Positions 13,337 through 24,569 of a stretch of 64,000 bases of DNA are shown here, one piece after another. Within the stretch, counting starts at the first letter, position 1. Each line of letters opens with the position of its first letter. A model generated the notes under the pieces. That model worked only from the letters and a program-made list of their open reading frames with translations, was not told the origin of the DNA and did no database searches. The stretch comes from Hydractinia symbiolongicarpus (Eukaryota; Cnidaria; Hydrozoa; Anthoathecata; Hydractiniidae), in the NCBI RefSeq assembly GCF_029227915.1, contig NC_079878.1, positions 3,226,001-3,290,000 on the forward strand. The letters are read 5' to 3'. Made by a program: the position numbers and the translations under genes.

Positions 13337-14752
13337 TCGGGAAATGACTTTACTCCCTGGGTACTTTCTTTGTATACTTTTGACTATACGGGCCGAGTCC
13401 GGGATTTACGGGAAATCGCAGGTTTTCGTTTGCCGGCGATTAAACTTCTTTTATTCAGAGTCTCATCAAAAATAAAAACATTTTTGTAAACTACAAGTCC
13501 CATGCGTTTTAGTGGTGAAAAAATAATTTAAAAAATCGTTCGGGAAATGAGTTTACTCCCTGGGTACTTTCTTTGTATACTTTTGACTATACGGGCCGAG
13601 TCCGGAGTTTACGGGAAATGGCGGGTTTTCGTTTGCCGGCGATTAAACTTCTTTTATTAAGCGTCTCATCAAAAATGAGAACATTTTTGAAAACTACAAG
13701 TCTCATGCGTTTTAGTGGTGAAAAGATAATTTAAAAAATCGTTTTGGAAATGAGTTTACTCACAGGGTACTTTCTTTGTATACATTTGACTATACGGGCC
13801 AAGCCCGGGATTTACGGGAAATCGCGGGTTTTCGTTTGCCGGCGATTAAACCACTTTCATTAAGCGTCTCATCAAAAATGAAAACATTTCTAAAAATTAC
13901 AAGTCTCATGCGTTTTAGTGGTGAAAAAAAAATTTAAAAAATCGTTCGGGAAATGAGTTTACTCTCTGGGTACCTTCTTTGTATACTTTTGACTATACGG
14001 CCGAGTACGGGATTTACGGGAAAGCGCGGGTTTTCGTGTGCCGGCGATTAAGCTTCTTTTATTCAGCGTCCCATCAAAAATGAAAACAATTTTAAAAACT
14101 ACAAGTCTCATGCGTTTTAGTGGTGAAAAAATAATATAAAAAATCGTTCGGGAAATGAGTTTACTCCCTGGGTACTTTCTTTGTATACTTTTGACTATAC
14201 GGGCCGAGTCCGGGGTTTACGGGAATTGGCGGGTTTTCCTTTGCCGGCGATTAAACTTCTTTTAATAAGCGTCTCATCAAAAATGAAAACATTTTTGAAA
14301 ACTACAAGTCTCATGCGTTTTAGTGGTGAAAAAATAATTTAAAATATCGTTCGGGAAATGAGTTTACTCTCTGGGTACCTTCTTTGTATACTTTTGACTA
14401 TACGGCCGAGTCCGGGATTTACGGGAAATCGCGGGTTTTCGTTTGCCGGCGATTAAACCCCTTTCATTAAGCGTCTCATCAAAAATGAAAACATTTCTGC
14501 AAACTACAAATCTCATGCGTTTTAGTGGTGAAAAAATAATTTAAAAAATCGTTCGGGAAATGAGTTTACTCTCTGGGTACCTTCTTTGTATACTTTTGAC
14601 TATACGGGCCGAGTCCGGGATTTACGTGAAATCGCAGGTTTTCGTTTGCCGCCGATTAAACTTCTTTTGTTCAGCGTCTCATCAAAAATGAAAACACTTT
14701 TAAAAACTACAAGTCTCATGCGTTTTGGTGGTGAAAAAATAATTTAAAAAAT

Positions 14753-14955
14753 CGTTCGGGAAATGAGTTTACTTCCTGGGTACTTTCTTTGTATGCATTC
14801 GACTATACGGGCCAAGCCCGGGATTTACGGGAAATCGCGGGTTTTCGTTTGCCAGCGATTAAACCACTTTCATTAAGCGTCTCATCAAAAATGAAAACAT
14901 TTCTGAAAACTACAAGTCTCATGCGTTTCAGTGGTGAAAAAATAATTTAAAAAAT
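14753..14955. repeat. Monomer type B' (reference copy)
   Basis: Diagnostic variants: TTACTTCCTGGG instead of TTACTCCCTGGG, GTATGCATTCGAC instead of GTATACTTTTGAC, GGGCCAAGCCCGGG, GCCAGCGATT instead of GCCGGCGATT, the CCACTTTCATTAAGCG form of the pyrimidine segment, and GCGTTTCAGTGG. It heads the 9-mer HOR. Related copies occur near 12530, 12937 and 16579. Confidence 0.75.
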
Positions 14956-15158
14956 CGCTCGGGAAATGAGTTTACTCCCTGGGTACTTTCTTTGTATACT
15001 TTTGACTATACGGCCCGAATCCGGGATTTAAGGGAAGTCGCGGGTTTTCGTTTGCCGGCGATTAAACTTCTTTTATTCAGCGTCTCATCTAAAATGAAAA
15101 CATTTCTAAAAACTACAAGTCTCATGGGCTTTAGTGGTGAAATAATAATTTAAAAAAT
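14956..15158. repeat. Monomer type G (reference copy)
   Basis: Marked by GGCCCGAATCCGGG, GGGAAGTCGCGGG, CATTTCTAAAAACTAC and, most clearly, CTCATGGGCTTTAGTGG where other types read CTCATGCGTTTTAGTGG. It ends GAAATAATAATTT. In the right half a derivative ending GAAATTATAATTT replaces it. Confidence 0.75.
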
Positions 15159-15361
15159 CGTTCGGGAAATGAGTTTACTCCCTGGGTACTTTCTTTGTAT
15201 ACTTTTGACTATACGGGCCGAGTCCGGGATTTACGGGAAATCGCAGGTTTTCGTTTGCCGGTGATTAAACTTCTTTTATTCAGAGTCTCATCAAAAATGA
15301 AAACATTTTTGTAAACTACAAGTCCCATGCGTTTTAGTGGTGAAAAAATAATTTAAAAAAT
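15159..15361. repeat. Monomer type H (reference copy)
   Basis: Marked by AATCGCAGGTTTTCG (a CpG-to-CpA change from TCGCGGG), ATTCAGAGTCTCATC, TTTTTGTAAACTAC and AAGTCCCATGCG. Type H is found from one end of the window to the other and almost always precedes type A. From about 31.3 kb to 45 kb many H copies also carry TATACCGGCC. Confidence 0.8.
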
Positions 15362-15564
15362 CGTTCGGGAAATGAGTTTACTCCCTGGGTAATTTCTTTG
15401 TATACTTTTGACTATACGGGCCGAGTCCGGAGTTTACGGGAAATGGCGGGTTTTCGTTTGCCGGCGATTAAACTTCTTTTATTCAGCGTCTCATCAAAAA
15501 TGAGAACATTTTTGAAAACTACAAGTCTCATGCGTTTTAGTGGTGAAAAGATAATTTAAAAAAT
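15362..15564. repeat. Monomer type A (reference copy)
   Basis: Marked by GAAATGGCGGG in the CpG core, CTTCTTTTATTCAGCG, CATTTTTGAAAACTAC and the tail GAAAAGATAATTT (GAAAAGATACTTT in many right-half copies). The following monomer then starts CGTTTTGG rather than CGTTCGGG. This local copy has GGAGTTTACGG and ATGAGAAC, shared with neighbours at 17188, 17999, 19622 and 20433. The commonest A form carries the perfect 9-bp dyad described separately. Confidence 0.8.
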
Positions 15565-15768
15565 CGTTTTGGAAATGAGTTTACTCACAGGGTACTTTCT
15601 TTGTATACATTTGACTATACGGGCCAAGCCCGGGATTTACGGGAAATCGCGGGTTTTCGTTTGCCGGCGATTAAACCACTTTCATTAAGCGTCTCATCAA
15701 AAATGAAAACATTTCTAAAAAATTACAAGTCTCATGCGTTTTAGTGGTGAAAAAAAAATTTAAAAAAT
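15565..15768. repeat. Monomer type B (reference copy)
   Basis: Starts CGTTTTGGAAATGAG, then TTACTCACAGGG and GTATACATTTGAC (ATTCGAC in the right half), GGGCCAAGCCCGGG, CCACTTTCATTAAGCG, AAAATTACAAG, and ends in a run of eight or nine A before TTTAAAAAAT. This copy is 204 bp because of one extra A near 15720. B follows A throughout the window. Confidence 0.8.
15620..15632. other. GC-rich 5-bp inverted repeat in B monomers (example copy)
   Basis: CGGGC, spacer CAA, GCCCG. It is created only in B and B' monomers by the CCAAGCCC variant; other types read GGGCCGAGTCC and lack it. Because B and B' occur once or twice per HOR, this dyad marks specific positions in the HOR. Confidence 0.75.
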
Positions 15769-15970
15769 CGTTCGGGAAATGAGTTTACTCCCTGGGTACC
15801 TTCTTTGTATACTTTTGACTATACGGCCGAGTACGGGATTTACGGGAAATCGCTGGTTTTCGTTTGCCGGCGATTAAACCACTTTCATTAAGCGTCTCAT
15901 CAAAAATGAAAACATTTCTGCAAACTACAAGTCTCATGCGTTTTAGTGGTGAAAAAATAATTTAAAAAAT
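15769..15970. repeat. Monomer type C (reference copy)
   Basis: Marked by GGGTACCTTC (a KpnI-type GGTACC site where others read GGGTACTTTC), TATACGGCCGAG with one G fewer (hence 202 bp), CCACTTTCATTAAGCG and CATTTCTGCAAACTAC. It follows B in the HOR. C copies are frequent in the first 31 kb and occur only as occasional cassettes later (about 36.4, 37.4, 46.3, 50.0 and 51.6 kb). Confidence 0.75.
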
Positions 15971-16173
15971 CGGTCGGGAAATGAGTTTACTCTCTGGGTA
16001 CCTTCTTTGTATACTTTTGACTATACGGGCCGAGTCCGGGATTTACGGGAAATCGCGGGTTTTCGTTTGCCGGCGATTAAACTTCTTTTATTCAGCGTCT
16101 CATCAAAAATGAAAACACTTTTAAAAACTACAAGTCTCATGCGTTTTAGTGGTGAAAAAATGATTTAAAAAAT
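15971..16173. repeat. Monomer type D (reference copy)
   Basis: Marked by TTACTCTCTGGGTACC (GGTACC site), GGGCCGAGTCCGGGATTT, CTTCTTTTATTCAGCG and GAAAACACTTTT where most types read GAAAACATTTTT. It follows C. This copy starts CGGTCGGG instead of CGTTCGGG, a change shared with D copies at 18608 and 21040. Confidence 0.7.
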
Positions 16174-16375
16174 CGTTCGGGAAATGAGTTTACTTCCTGG
16201 GTACTTTCTTTGTATACTTTTGACTATACGGGCCAGTCCGGGATTTACGGGAAAGCGCGTGTTTTCGTGTGCCGGCGATTAAGCTTCTTTTATTCAGCGT
16301 CCCATCAAAAATGAAAACATTTTTAAAAACTACAAGTCTCATGCGTTTTAGTGGTGAAAAAATAATATAAAAAAT
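16174..16375. repeat. Monomer type E (reference copy)
   Basis: Marked by GGGCCAGTCCGGG (one base short, hence 202 bp), TTTTCGTGTGCCGGCG, GATTAAGCTTC (creating an AAGCTT HindIII-type site), GCGTCCCATC and the tail AATAATATAAAAAAT. I saw E copies from about 430 to 27,800 and none after that. Confidence 0.75.
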
Positions 16376-16578
16376 CGTTCGGGAAATGAGTTTACTCCCT
16401 GGGTACTTTCTTTGTATACTTTTGACTATACGGGCCGAGTCCGGGGTTTACGGGAATTGGCGGGTTTTCGTTTGCCGGCGATTAAACTTCTTTTAATAAG
16501 CGTCTCATCAAAAATGAAAACATTTTTGAAAACTACAAGTCTCATGCGTTTTAGTGATGAAAAAATAATTTAAAAAAT
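16376..16578. repeat. Monomer type F (reference copy)
   Basis: Marked by CTTCTTTTAATAAGCGTC where other types read TTTTATTCAGCG, combined with GGGGTTTACGGG. It follows E. In the copies that carry the 41-bp partial monomer, the extra segment sits directly after an F monomer. Confidence 0.7.
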
Positions 16579-16781
16579 CGTTCGGGAAATGAGTTTACTT
16601 CCTGGGTACTTTCTTTGTATGCATTCGACTATACGGGCCGAGTCCGGGATTTACGGGAAATCGCGGGTTTTCGTTTGCCAGCGATTAAACCACTTTCATT
16701 AAGCGTCTCATCAAAAATGAAAACATTTCTGAAAACTACAAGTCTCATGCGTTTCAGTGGTGAAAAAATAATTTAAAAAAT

Positions 16782-18880
16782 CGTTCGGGAAATGAGTTTA
16801 CTCCCTGGGTACTTTCTTTGTATACTTTTGACTATACGGCCCGAATCCGGGATTTACGGGAACACGCGGGTTTTCGTTTGCCGGCGATTAAACTTCTTTT
16901 ATTCAGCGTCTCATCTAAAATGAAAACATTTCTAAAAACTACAAGTCTCATGGGCTTTAGTGGTGAAATAATAATTTAAAAAATCGTTCGGGAAATGAGT
17001 TTACTCCCTGGGTACTTTCTTTGTATACTTTTGACTATACGGGCCGAGTCCGGGATTTACGGGAAATCGCAGGTTTTCGTTTGCCGGTGATTAAACTTCT
17101 TTTATTCAGAGTCTCATCAAAAATGAAAACATTTTTGTAAACTACAAGTCTCATGCGTTTTAGTGGTGAAAAAATAATTTAAAAAATCGTTCGGGAAATG
17201 AGTTTACTCCCTGGGTACTTTCTTTGTATACTTTTGACTATACGGGCCGAGTCCGGAGTTTACGGGAAATGGCGGGTTTTCGTTTGCCGGCGATTAAACT
17301 TCTTTTATTCAGCGTCTCATCAAAAATGAGAACATTTTTGAAAACTACAAGTCTCATGCGTTTTAGTGGTGAAAAGATAATGTAAAAAATTGTTTTGGAA
17401 ATGAGTTTACTCACAGGGTACTTTCTTTGTATACATTTGACTATACGGGCCAAGCCCGGGATTTACGGGAAATCGCGGGTTTTCGTTTGCCGGCGATTAA
17501 ACCACTTTCATTAAGCGTCTCATCAAAAATGAAATATTTCTAAAAAATAACAAGTCTCATGCGTTTTAGTGGTGAAAAAAAAATTTAAAAAATCGTTCGG
17601 GAAATGAGTTTACTCCCTGGGTACCTTCTTTGTATACTTTTGACTATACGGCCGAGTACGGGATTTACGGGAAATCGCTGGTTTTCGTTTGCCGGCGATT
17701 AAACCACTTTCATTAAGCGTCTCATCAAAAATGAAAACATTTCTGCAAACTACAAGTCTCATGCGTTTTAGTGGTGAAAAAATAATTTAAAAAATCGTTC
17801 GGGAAATGAGTTTACTCCCTGGGTACTTTCTTTGTATACTTTTGACTATACGGGCCGAGTCCGGGATTTACGGGAAATCGCAGGTTTTCGTTTGCCGGTG
17901 ATTAAACTTCTTTTATTCAGAGTCTCATCAAAAATGAAAACATTTTTGTAAACTACAAGTCCCATGCGTTTTAGTGGTGAAAAAATAATTTAAAAAATCG
18001 TTCGGGAAATGAGTTTACTCCCAGGGTACTTTCTTTGTATACTTTTGACTATACGGGCCGAGTCCGGAGTTTACGGGAAATGGCGGGTTTTCGTTTGCCG
18101 GCGATTAAACTTCTTTTATTCAGCGTCTCATCAAAAATGAGAACATTTTTGAAAACTACAAGTCTCATGCGTTTTAGTGGTGAAAAGATAATGTAAAAAA
18201 TCGTTTTGGAAATGAGTTTACTCACAGGTTACTTTCTTTGTATACATTTGACTATACGGGCCAAGCCCGGGATTTACGGGAAATCGCGGGTTTTCGTTTG
18301 CCGGCGATTAAACCACTTTCATTAAGCGTCTCATCAAAAATGAAAACATTTCTAAAAAATAACAAGTCTCATGCGTTTTAGTGGTGAAAAAAAAATTTAA
18401 AAAATCGTTCGGGAAATGAGTTTACTCCCTGGGTACCTTCTTTGTATACTTTTGACTATACGGCCGAGTACCGGATTTACGGGAAATCGCTGGTTTTCGT
18501 TTGCCGGCGATTAAACCACTTTCATTAAGCGTCTCATCAAAAATGAAAACATTTCTGCAAACTACAAGTCTCATGCGTTTTAGTGGTGAAAAAATAATTT
18601 AAAAAATCGGTCGGGAAATGAGTTTACTCTCTGGGTACCTTCTTTGTATACTTTTGACTATACGGGCCGAGTCCGGGATTTACGGGAAATCGCGGGTTTT
18701 CGTTTGCCGGCGATTAAACTTCTTTTATTCAGCGTCTCATCAAAAATGAAAACACTTTTAAAAACTACAAGTCTCATGCGTTTTAGTGGTGAAAAAATAA
18801 TTTAAAAAATCGTTCGGGAAATGAGTTTACTTCCTGGGTACTTTCTTTGTATACTTTTGACTATACGGGCCAGTCCGGGA
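16782..18880. repeat. 2,434-bp displaced repeat, copy 1
   Basis: G with the private GGGAACACGCGGG (16782), then two H-A-B-C modules and D, re-read at 19216 onward with an offset of 2,434 bp (12 x 203 minus 2). The 2-base shortfall reflects indels in B and C shared by both copies, for example ATGAAATATTTC at about 17529 and 19963. Confidence 0.78.
16985..18607. repeat. 811-bp H-A-B-C tandem duplication
   Basis: H starts at 16985 and again at 17796, each followed by A, B and C with shared private variants (GCCGGTGATT in H, GGAGTTTACGG and ATGAGAAC in A, AAAAAATAAC in B, AATCGCTGGTTTTCG in C). The second H interrupts the 9-mer order where D would be expected. The module recurs twice more at 19419 and 20230. 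Confidence 0.82.
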
Positions 18881-19215
18881 TTTACGGGAAATCGCGGGTT
18901 TTCGTTTGCCAGCGATTAAACCACTTTCATTTAGCGTCTCATCAAAAATGAAAACATTTCTGAAAACTACAAGTCTCATGCGTTTCAGTGGTGAAAAAAT
19001 AATTTAAAAAATCGTTCGGGAAATGAGTTTACTCCCTGGGTACTTTCTTTGTATACTTTTGACTATACGGCCCGAATCCGGGATTTACGGGAAATCGCGG
19101 GTTTTCGTTTGCCAGCGATTAAACCAATTTCATTAAGCGTCTCATCAAAAATGAAAACATTTCTGAAAACTACAAGTCTCATGCGTTTCAGTGGTGAAAA
19201 AATAATTTAAAAAAT
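18811..19215. repeat. Two chimeric monomers (E/B' and G/B')
   Basis: Monomer 18811-19012 begins like E (GGGCCAGTCCGGG, one base short) but ends like B' (GCCAGCGATT, CCACTTTC, GCGTTTCAGTGG). Monomer 19013-19215 begins like G (GGCCCGAATCCGGG) and also ends like B'. The switch in both falls in the shared CpG-rich core between the ACGGGAAATCGCGGG segment and GCCAGCG. This is what an exchange or conversion within the core would leave. Confidence 0.65.
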
Positions 19216-21310
19216 CGTTCGGGAAATGAGTTTACTCCCTGGGTACTTTCTTTGTATACTTTTGACTATACGGCCCGAATCCGGGATTTACGGGAACACG
19301 CGGGTTTTCGTTTGCCGGCGATTAAACTTCTTTTATTCAGCGTCTCATCTAAAATGAAAACATTTCTAAAAACTACAAGTCTCATGGGCTTTAGTGGTGA
19401 AATAATAATTTAAAAAATCGTTCGGGAAATGAGTTTACTCCCTGGGTACTTTCTTTGTATACTTTTGACTATACGAGCCGAGTCCGGGATTTACGGGAAA
19501 TCGCAGGTTTTCGTTTGCCGGTGATTAAACTTCTTTTATTCAGAGTCTCATCAAAAATGGAAACATTTTTGTAAACTACAAGTCTCATGCGTTTTAGTGG
19601 TGAAAAAATAATTTAAAAAATCGTTCGGGAAATGAGTTTACTCCCTGGGTACTTTCTTTGTATACTTTTGACTATACGGGCCGAGTCCGGAGTTTACGGG
19701 AAATGGCGGGTTTTCGTTTGCCGGCGATTAAACTTCTTTTATTCAGCGTCTCATCAAAAATGAGAACATTTTTGAAAACTACAAGTCTCATGCGTTTTAG
19801 TGGTGAAAAGATAATGTAAAAAATCGTTTTGGAAATGAGTTTACTCACAGGGTACTTTCTTTGTATACATTTGACTATACGGGCCAAGCCCGGGATTTAC
19901 GGGAAATCGCGGGTTTTCGTTTGCCGGCGATTAAACCACTTTCATTAAGCGTCTCATCAAAAATGAAATATTTCTAAAAAATAACAAGTCTCATGCGTTT
20001 TAGTGGTGAAAAAAAAATTTAAAAAATCGTTCGGGAAATGAGTTTACTCCCTGGGTACCTTCTTTGTATACTTTTGACTATACGGCCGAGTACGGGATTT
20101 ACGGGAAATCGCTGGTTTTCGTTTGCCGGCGATTAAACCACTTTCATTAAGCGTCTCATCAAAAATGAAAACATTTCTGCAAACTACAAGTCTCATGCGT
20201 TTTAGTGGTGAAAAAATAATTTAAAAAATCGTTCGGGAAATGAGTTTACTCCCTGGGTACTTTCTTTGTATACTTTTGACTATACGGGCCGAGTCCGGGA
20301 TTTACGGGAAATCGCAGGTTTTCGTTTGCCGGTGATTAAACTTCTTTTATTCAGAGTCTCATCAAAAATGAAAACATTTTTGTAAACTACAAGTCCCATG
20401 CGTTTTAGTGGTGAAAAAATAATTTAAAAAATCGTTCGGGAAATGAGTTTACTCCCTGGGTACTTTCTTTGTATACTTTTGACTATACGGGCCGAGTCCG
20501 GAGTTTACGGGAAATGGCGGGTTTTCGTTTGCCGGCGATTAAACTTCTTTTATTCAGCGTCTCATCAAAAATGAGAACATTTTTGAAAACTACAAGTCTC
20601 ATGCGTTTTAGTGGTGAAAAGATAATGTAAAAAATCGTTTTGGAAATGAGTTTACTCACAGGGTACTTTCTTTGTATACATTTGACTATACGGGCCAAGC
20701 CCGGGATTTACGGGAAATCGCGGGTTTTCGTTTGCCGGCGATTAAACCACTTTCATTAAGCGTCTCATCAAAAATGAAAACATTTCTAAAAAATAACAAG
20801 TCTCATGCGTTTTAGTGGTGAAAAAAAAATTTAAAAAATCGTTCGGGAAATGAGTTTACTCCCTGGGTACCTTCTTTGTATACTTTTGACTATACGGCCG
20901 AGTACCGGATTTACGGGAAATCGCTGGTTTTCGTTTGCCGGCGATTAAACCACTTTCATTAAGCGTCTCATCAAAAATGAAAACATTTCTGCAAACTACA
21001 AGTCTCATGCGTTTTAGTGGTGAAAAAATAATTTAAAAAATCGGTCGGGAAATGAGTTTACTCTCTGGGTACCTTCTTTGTATACTTTTGACTATACGGG
21101 CCGAGTCCGGGATTTACGGGAAATCGCGGGTTTTCGTTTGCCGGCAATTAAACTTCTTTTATTCAGCGTCTCATCAAAAATGAAAACACTTTTAAAAACT
21201 ACAAGTCTCATGCGTTTTAGTGGTGAAAAAATAATTTAAAAAATCGTTCGGGAAATGAGTTTACTTCCTGGGTACTTTCTTTGTATACTTTTGACTATAC
21301 GGGCCAGTCC
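19216..21310. repeat. 2,434-bp displaced repeat, copy 2
   Basis: Partner of 16782-18880: G at 19216, H-A-B-C at 19419 and 20230, D near 21040. Sharing of private variants in the same order shows the doubled H-A-B-C module existed before this larger duplication. Confidence 0.78.
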
Positions 21311-24291
21311 GGGATTTACGGGAAAGCGCGGGTTTTCGTGTGCCGGCGATTAAGCTTCTTTTATTCAGCGTCCCATCAAAAATGAAAACATTTTTAAAAA
21401 CTACAAGTCTCATACGTTTTAGTGGTGAAAAAATAATATAAAAAATCGTTCGGGAAATGAGTTTACTCCCTGGGTACTTTCTTTGTATACTTTTGACTAT
21501 ACGGGCCGAGTCCGGGGTTTACGGGAATTGGCGGGTTTTCGTTTGCCGGCGATTAAACTTCTTTTAATAAGCGTCTCATCAAAAATGAAAACATTTTTGA
21601 AAACTACAAGTCTCATGCGTTTTAGTGGTGAAAAAATAATTTAAAAAATCGTTCGGGAAATGAGTTTACTCTCTGGGTACCTTCTTTGTATACTTTTGAC
21701 TATACGGCCGAGTCCGGAATTTACGGGAAATCGCGGGTTTTCGTTTGCCGGCGATTAAACCCCTTTCATTAAGCGTCTCATCAAAAATGAAAACATTTTT
21801 GTAAACTACAAGTCCCATGCGTTTTAGTGGTGAAAAAATAATTTAAAAAATCGTTCGGGAAATGAGTTTATTCCCTGGGTACTTTCTTTGTATACTTTTG
21901 ACTATACGGGCCGAGTCCGGAGTTTACGGGAAATGGCGGGTTTTCGTTTGCCGGCGATTAAACTTCTTTTATTCAGCGTCTCATCAAAAATGAGAACATT
22001 TTTGAAAACTACAAGTCTCATGCGTTTTAGTGGTGAAAAGATAATTTAAAAAATCGTTTTGGAAATGAGTTTACTCACAGGGTACTTTCTTTGTATACAT
22101 TTGACTATACGGGCCAAGCCCGGGATATACGGGAAATCGCGGGTTTTCGTTTGCCGGCGATTAAACCACTTTCATTAAGCGTCTCATCAAAAATGAAAAC
22201 ATTTCTAAAAAATTACAAGTCTCATGCGTTTTAGTGGTGAAAAAAAAATTTAAAAAATCGTTCGGGAAATGAGTTTACTCCCTCGGTACCTTCTTTGTAT
22301 ACTTTTGACTATACGGCCGAGTACGGGATTTACGGGAAATCGCTGGTTTTCGTTTGCCGGCGATTAAACCACTTTCATTAAGCGTCTCATCAAAAATGAA
22401 AACATTTCTGCAAACTACAAGTCTCATGCGTTTTAGTGGTGAAAAAATAATTTAAAAAATCGGTCGGGAAATGAGTTTACTCTCTGGGTACCTTCTTTGT
22501 ATACTTTTGACTATACGGGCCGAGTCCGGGATTTACGGGAAATCGCGGGTTCTCGTTTGCCGGCGATTAAACTTCTTTTATTCAGCGTCTCATCAAAAAT
22601 GAAAACACTTTTAAAAACTACAAGTCTCATGCGTTTTAGTGGTGAAAAAATAATTTAAAAAATCGTTCGGGAAATGAGTTTACTTCCTGGGTACTTTCTT
22701 TGTATACTTTTGACTATACGGGCCAGTCCGGGATTTACGGGAAAGCGCGGGTTTTCGTGTGCCGGCGATTAAGCTTCTTTTATTCAGCGTCCCATCAAAA
22801 ATGAAAACATTTTTAAAAACTACAAGTCTCATGCGTTTTAGTGGTGAAAAAATAATATAAAAAATCGTTCGGGAAATGAGTTTACTCCCTGGGTATTTTC
22901 TTTGTATACTTTTGACTATACGGGCCGAGTCCGGGGTTTACGGGAATTGGCGGGTTTTCGTTTGCCGGCGATTAAACTTCTTTTAATAAGCGTCTCATCA
23001 AAAATGAAAACATTTTTGAAAACTACAAGTCTCATGCGTTTTAGTGGTGAAAAAATAATTTAAAAAATCGTTCGGGAAATGAGTTTACTCTCTGGGTACC
23101 TTCTTTGTATACTTTTGACTATACGGCCGAGTCCGGGATTTACGGGAAATCGCGGGTTTTCGTTTGCCGGCGATTAAACCACTTTCATTAAGCGTCTCAT
23201 CAAAAATGAAAACATTTCTGCAAACTACAAGTCTCATGCGTTTTAGTGGTGAAAAAATAATTTAAAAAATCGTTCGGGAAATGAGTTTACTCTCTGGGTA
23301 CCTTCTTTGTATACTTTTGACTATACGGGCCGAGTCCGGGATTTACGGGAAATCGCGGGTTTTCGTTTGTCGCCGATTAAACTTCTTTTGTTCAGCGTCT
23401 CATCAAAAATGAAAACACTTTTAAAAACTACAAGTCTCATGCGTTTTAGTGGTGAAAAAATAATATAAAAAATCGTTCGGGAAATGAGTTTACTCCCTGG
23501 GTACTTTCTTCGTATACTTTTGACTATACGGGCCGAGTCCGGGGTTTACGGGAAATGGCGGGTTTTCGTTTGCCGGCGATTAAACTTGTTTTAATAAGCG
23601 TCTCATCAAAAATGAAAACATTTTTGAAAACTACAAGTCTCATGCGTTTTAGTGGTGAAAAGATAATTTGAAAAATCGTTTTGGAAATGAATTTACTCCC
23701 CGGGTACTTTCTTTGTATACTTTTGACTATATGGGCCGAGTCCGGGATTTACGGGAAATCGCGGGTTTTCGTTTGCCGGCGATTAAACTTCGGTTAATAA
23801 GCGTCTCATCAAAAATGAAAACATTTTTGAAAACTACAAGTCTCATGCGTTTTAGTGGTGAAAAGATAATTTAAAAAATCGTTTTGGAAATGAGTTTACT
23901 CCCCGGGTACTTTCTTTGTATACTTTTGACTATATGGGCCGAGTCCGGGATTTACGGGAAATCGCGGGTTTTCGTGTGCCGGCGATTAAGCTTCTTTTAT
24001 TCAGCGTCCCATCAAAAATGAGAACATTTTTAAAAACTACAAGTCTCATGCGTTTTAGTGGTGAAAAAATAATATAAAAAATCGTTCGGGGAATGAGTTT
24101 ACTCCCTGGGTACTTTCTTTGTATACTTTTGACTATACGGGCCGAGTCCGGGGTTTACGGGAAATGGCGGGTTTTCGTTTCCCGGCGATTAAACTTCTTT
24201 TAATAAGCGTCTCATCAAAAATGAAAACATTTTTGAAAACTACAAGTCTCATGCGTTTTAGTGGTGAAAAAATAATTTAAAAAATCGTTTT

Positions 24292-24332
24292 GGAAATGAG
24301 TTTAATCACAGGGTACTTTCTTTGTATACATG
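24292..24332. repeat. 41-bp partial monomer
   Basis: Same junction, followed by CTCCCCAGGTAC and TATATGGACC; first of the 24-28 kb trio. Confidence 0.88.
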
Positions 24333-24569
24333 GGAAATGAGTTTACTCCCCAGGTACTTTCTTTGTATACTTTTGACTATATGGACCGAGTCCGGGGCTT
24401 ACGGGAAATGGCGGGTTTTCGTTTGCCGGCGATTAAACTTCTTTTATTCAACGTCTCATCAAAAATGAAAACATTTTTGAAAACTACAAGTCTCATGCGT
24501 TTTAGTGGTGAAAAGATAATTTAAAAAATCGTTTTGGAAATGAGTTTACTCCCTGGGTACTTTCTTTGT

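Larger units (their letters stand above)
14753..16578. repeat. 9-monomer higher-order repeat unit (1,826 bp)
   Basis: Nine consecutive monomers carry nine different diagnostic variant sets in the order B'-G-H-A-B-C-D-E-F. The tenth monomer, at 16579, is again B' and is followed by G (16782), H (16985), A (17188), B (17391) and C (17594), so the sequence restarts at a displacement of exactly 1,826 bp. Nine times 203 is 1,827; one +1 and two -1 indels in individual monomers account for the difference. The same partial order (G-H-A-B-C-D-E-F) is seen elsewhere in the left half, for example 1390-2810. This is therefore probably the older HOR from which local rearrangements derive. That ancestry is inference. 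Confidence 0.85.
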
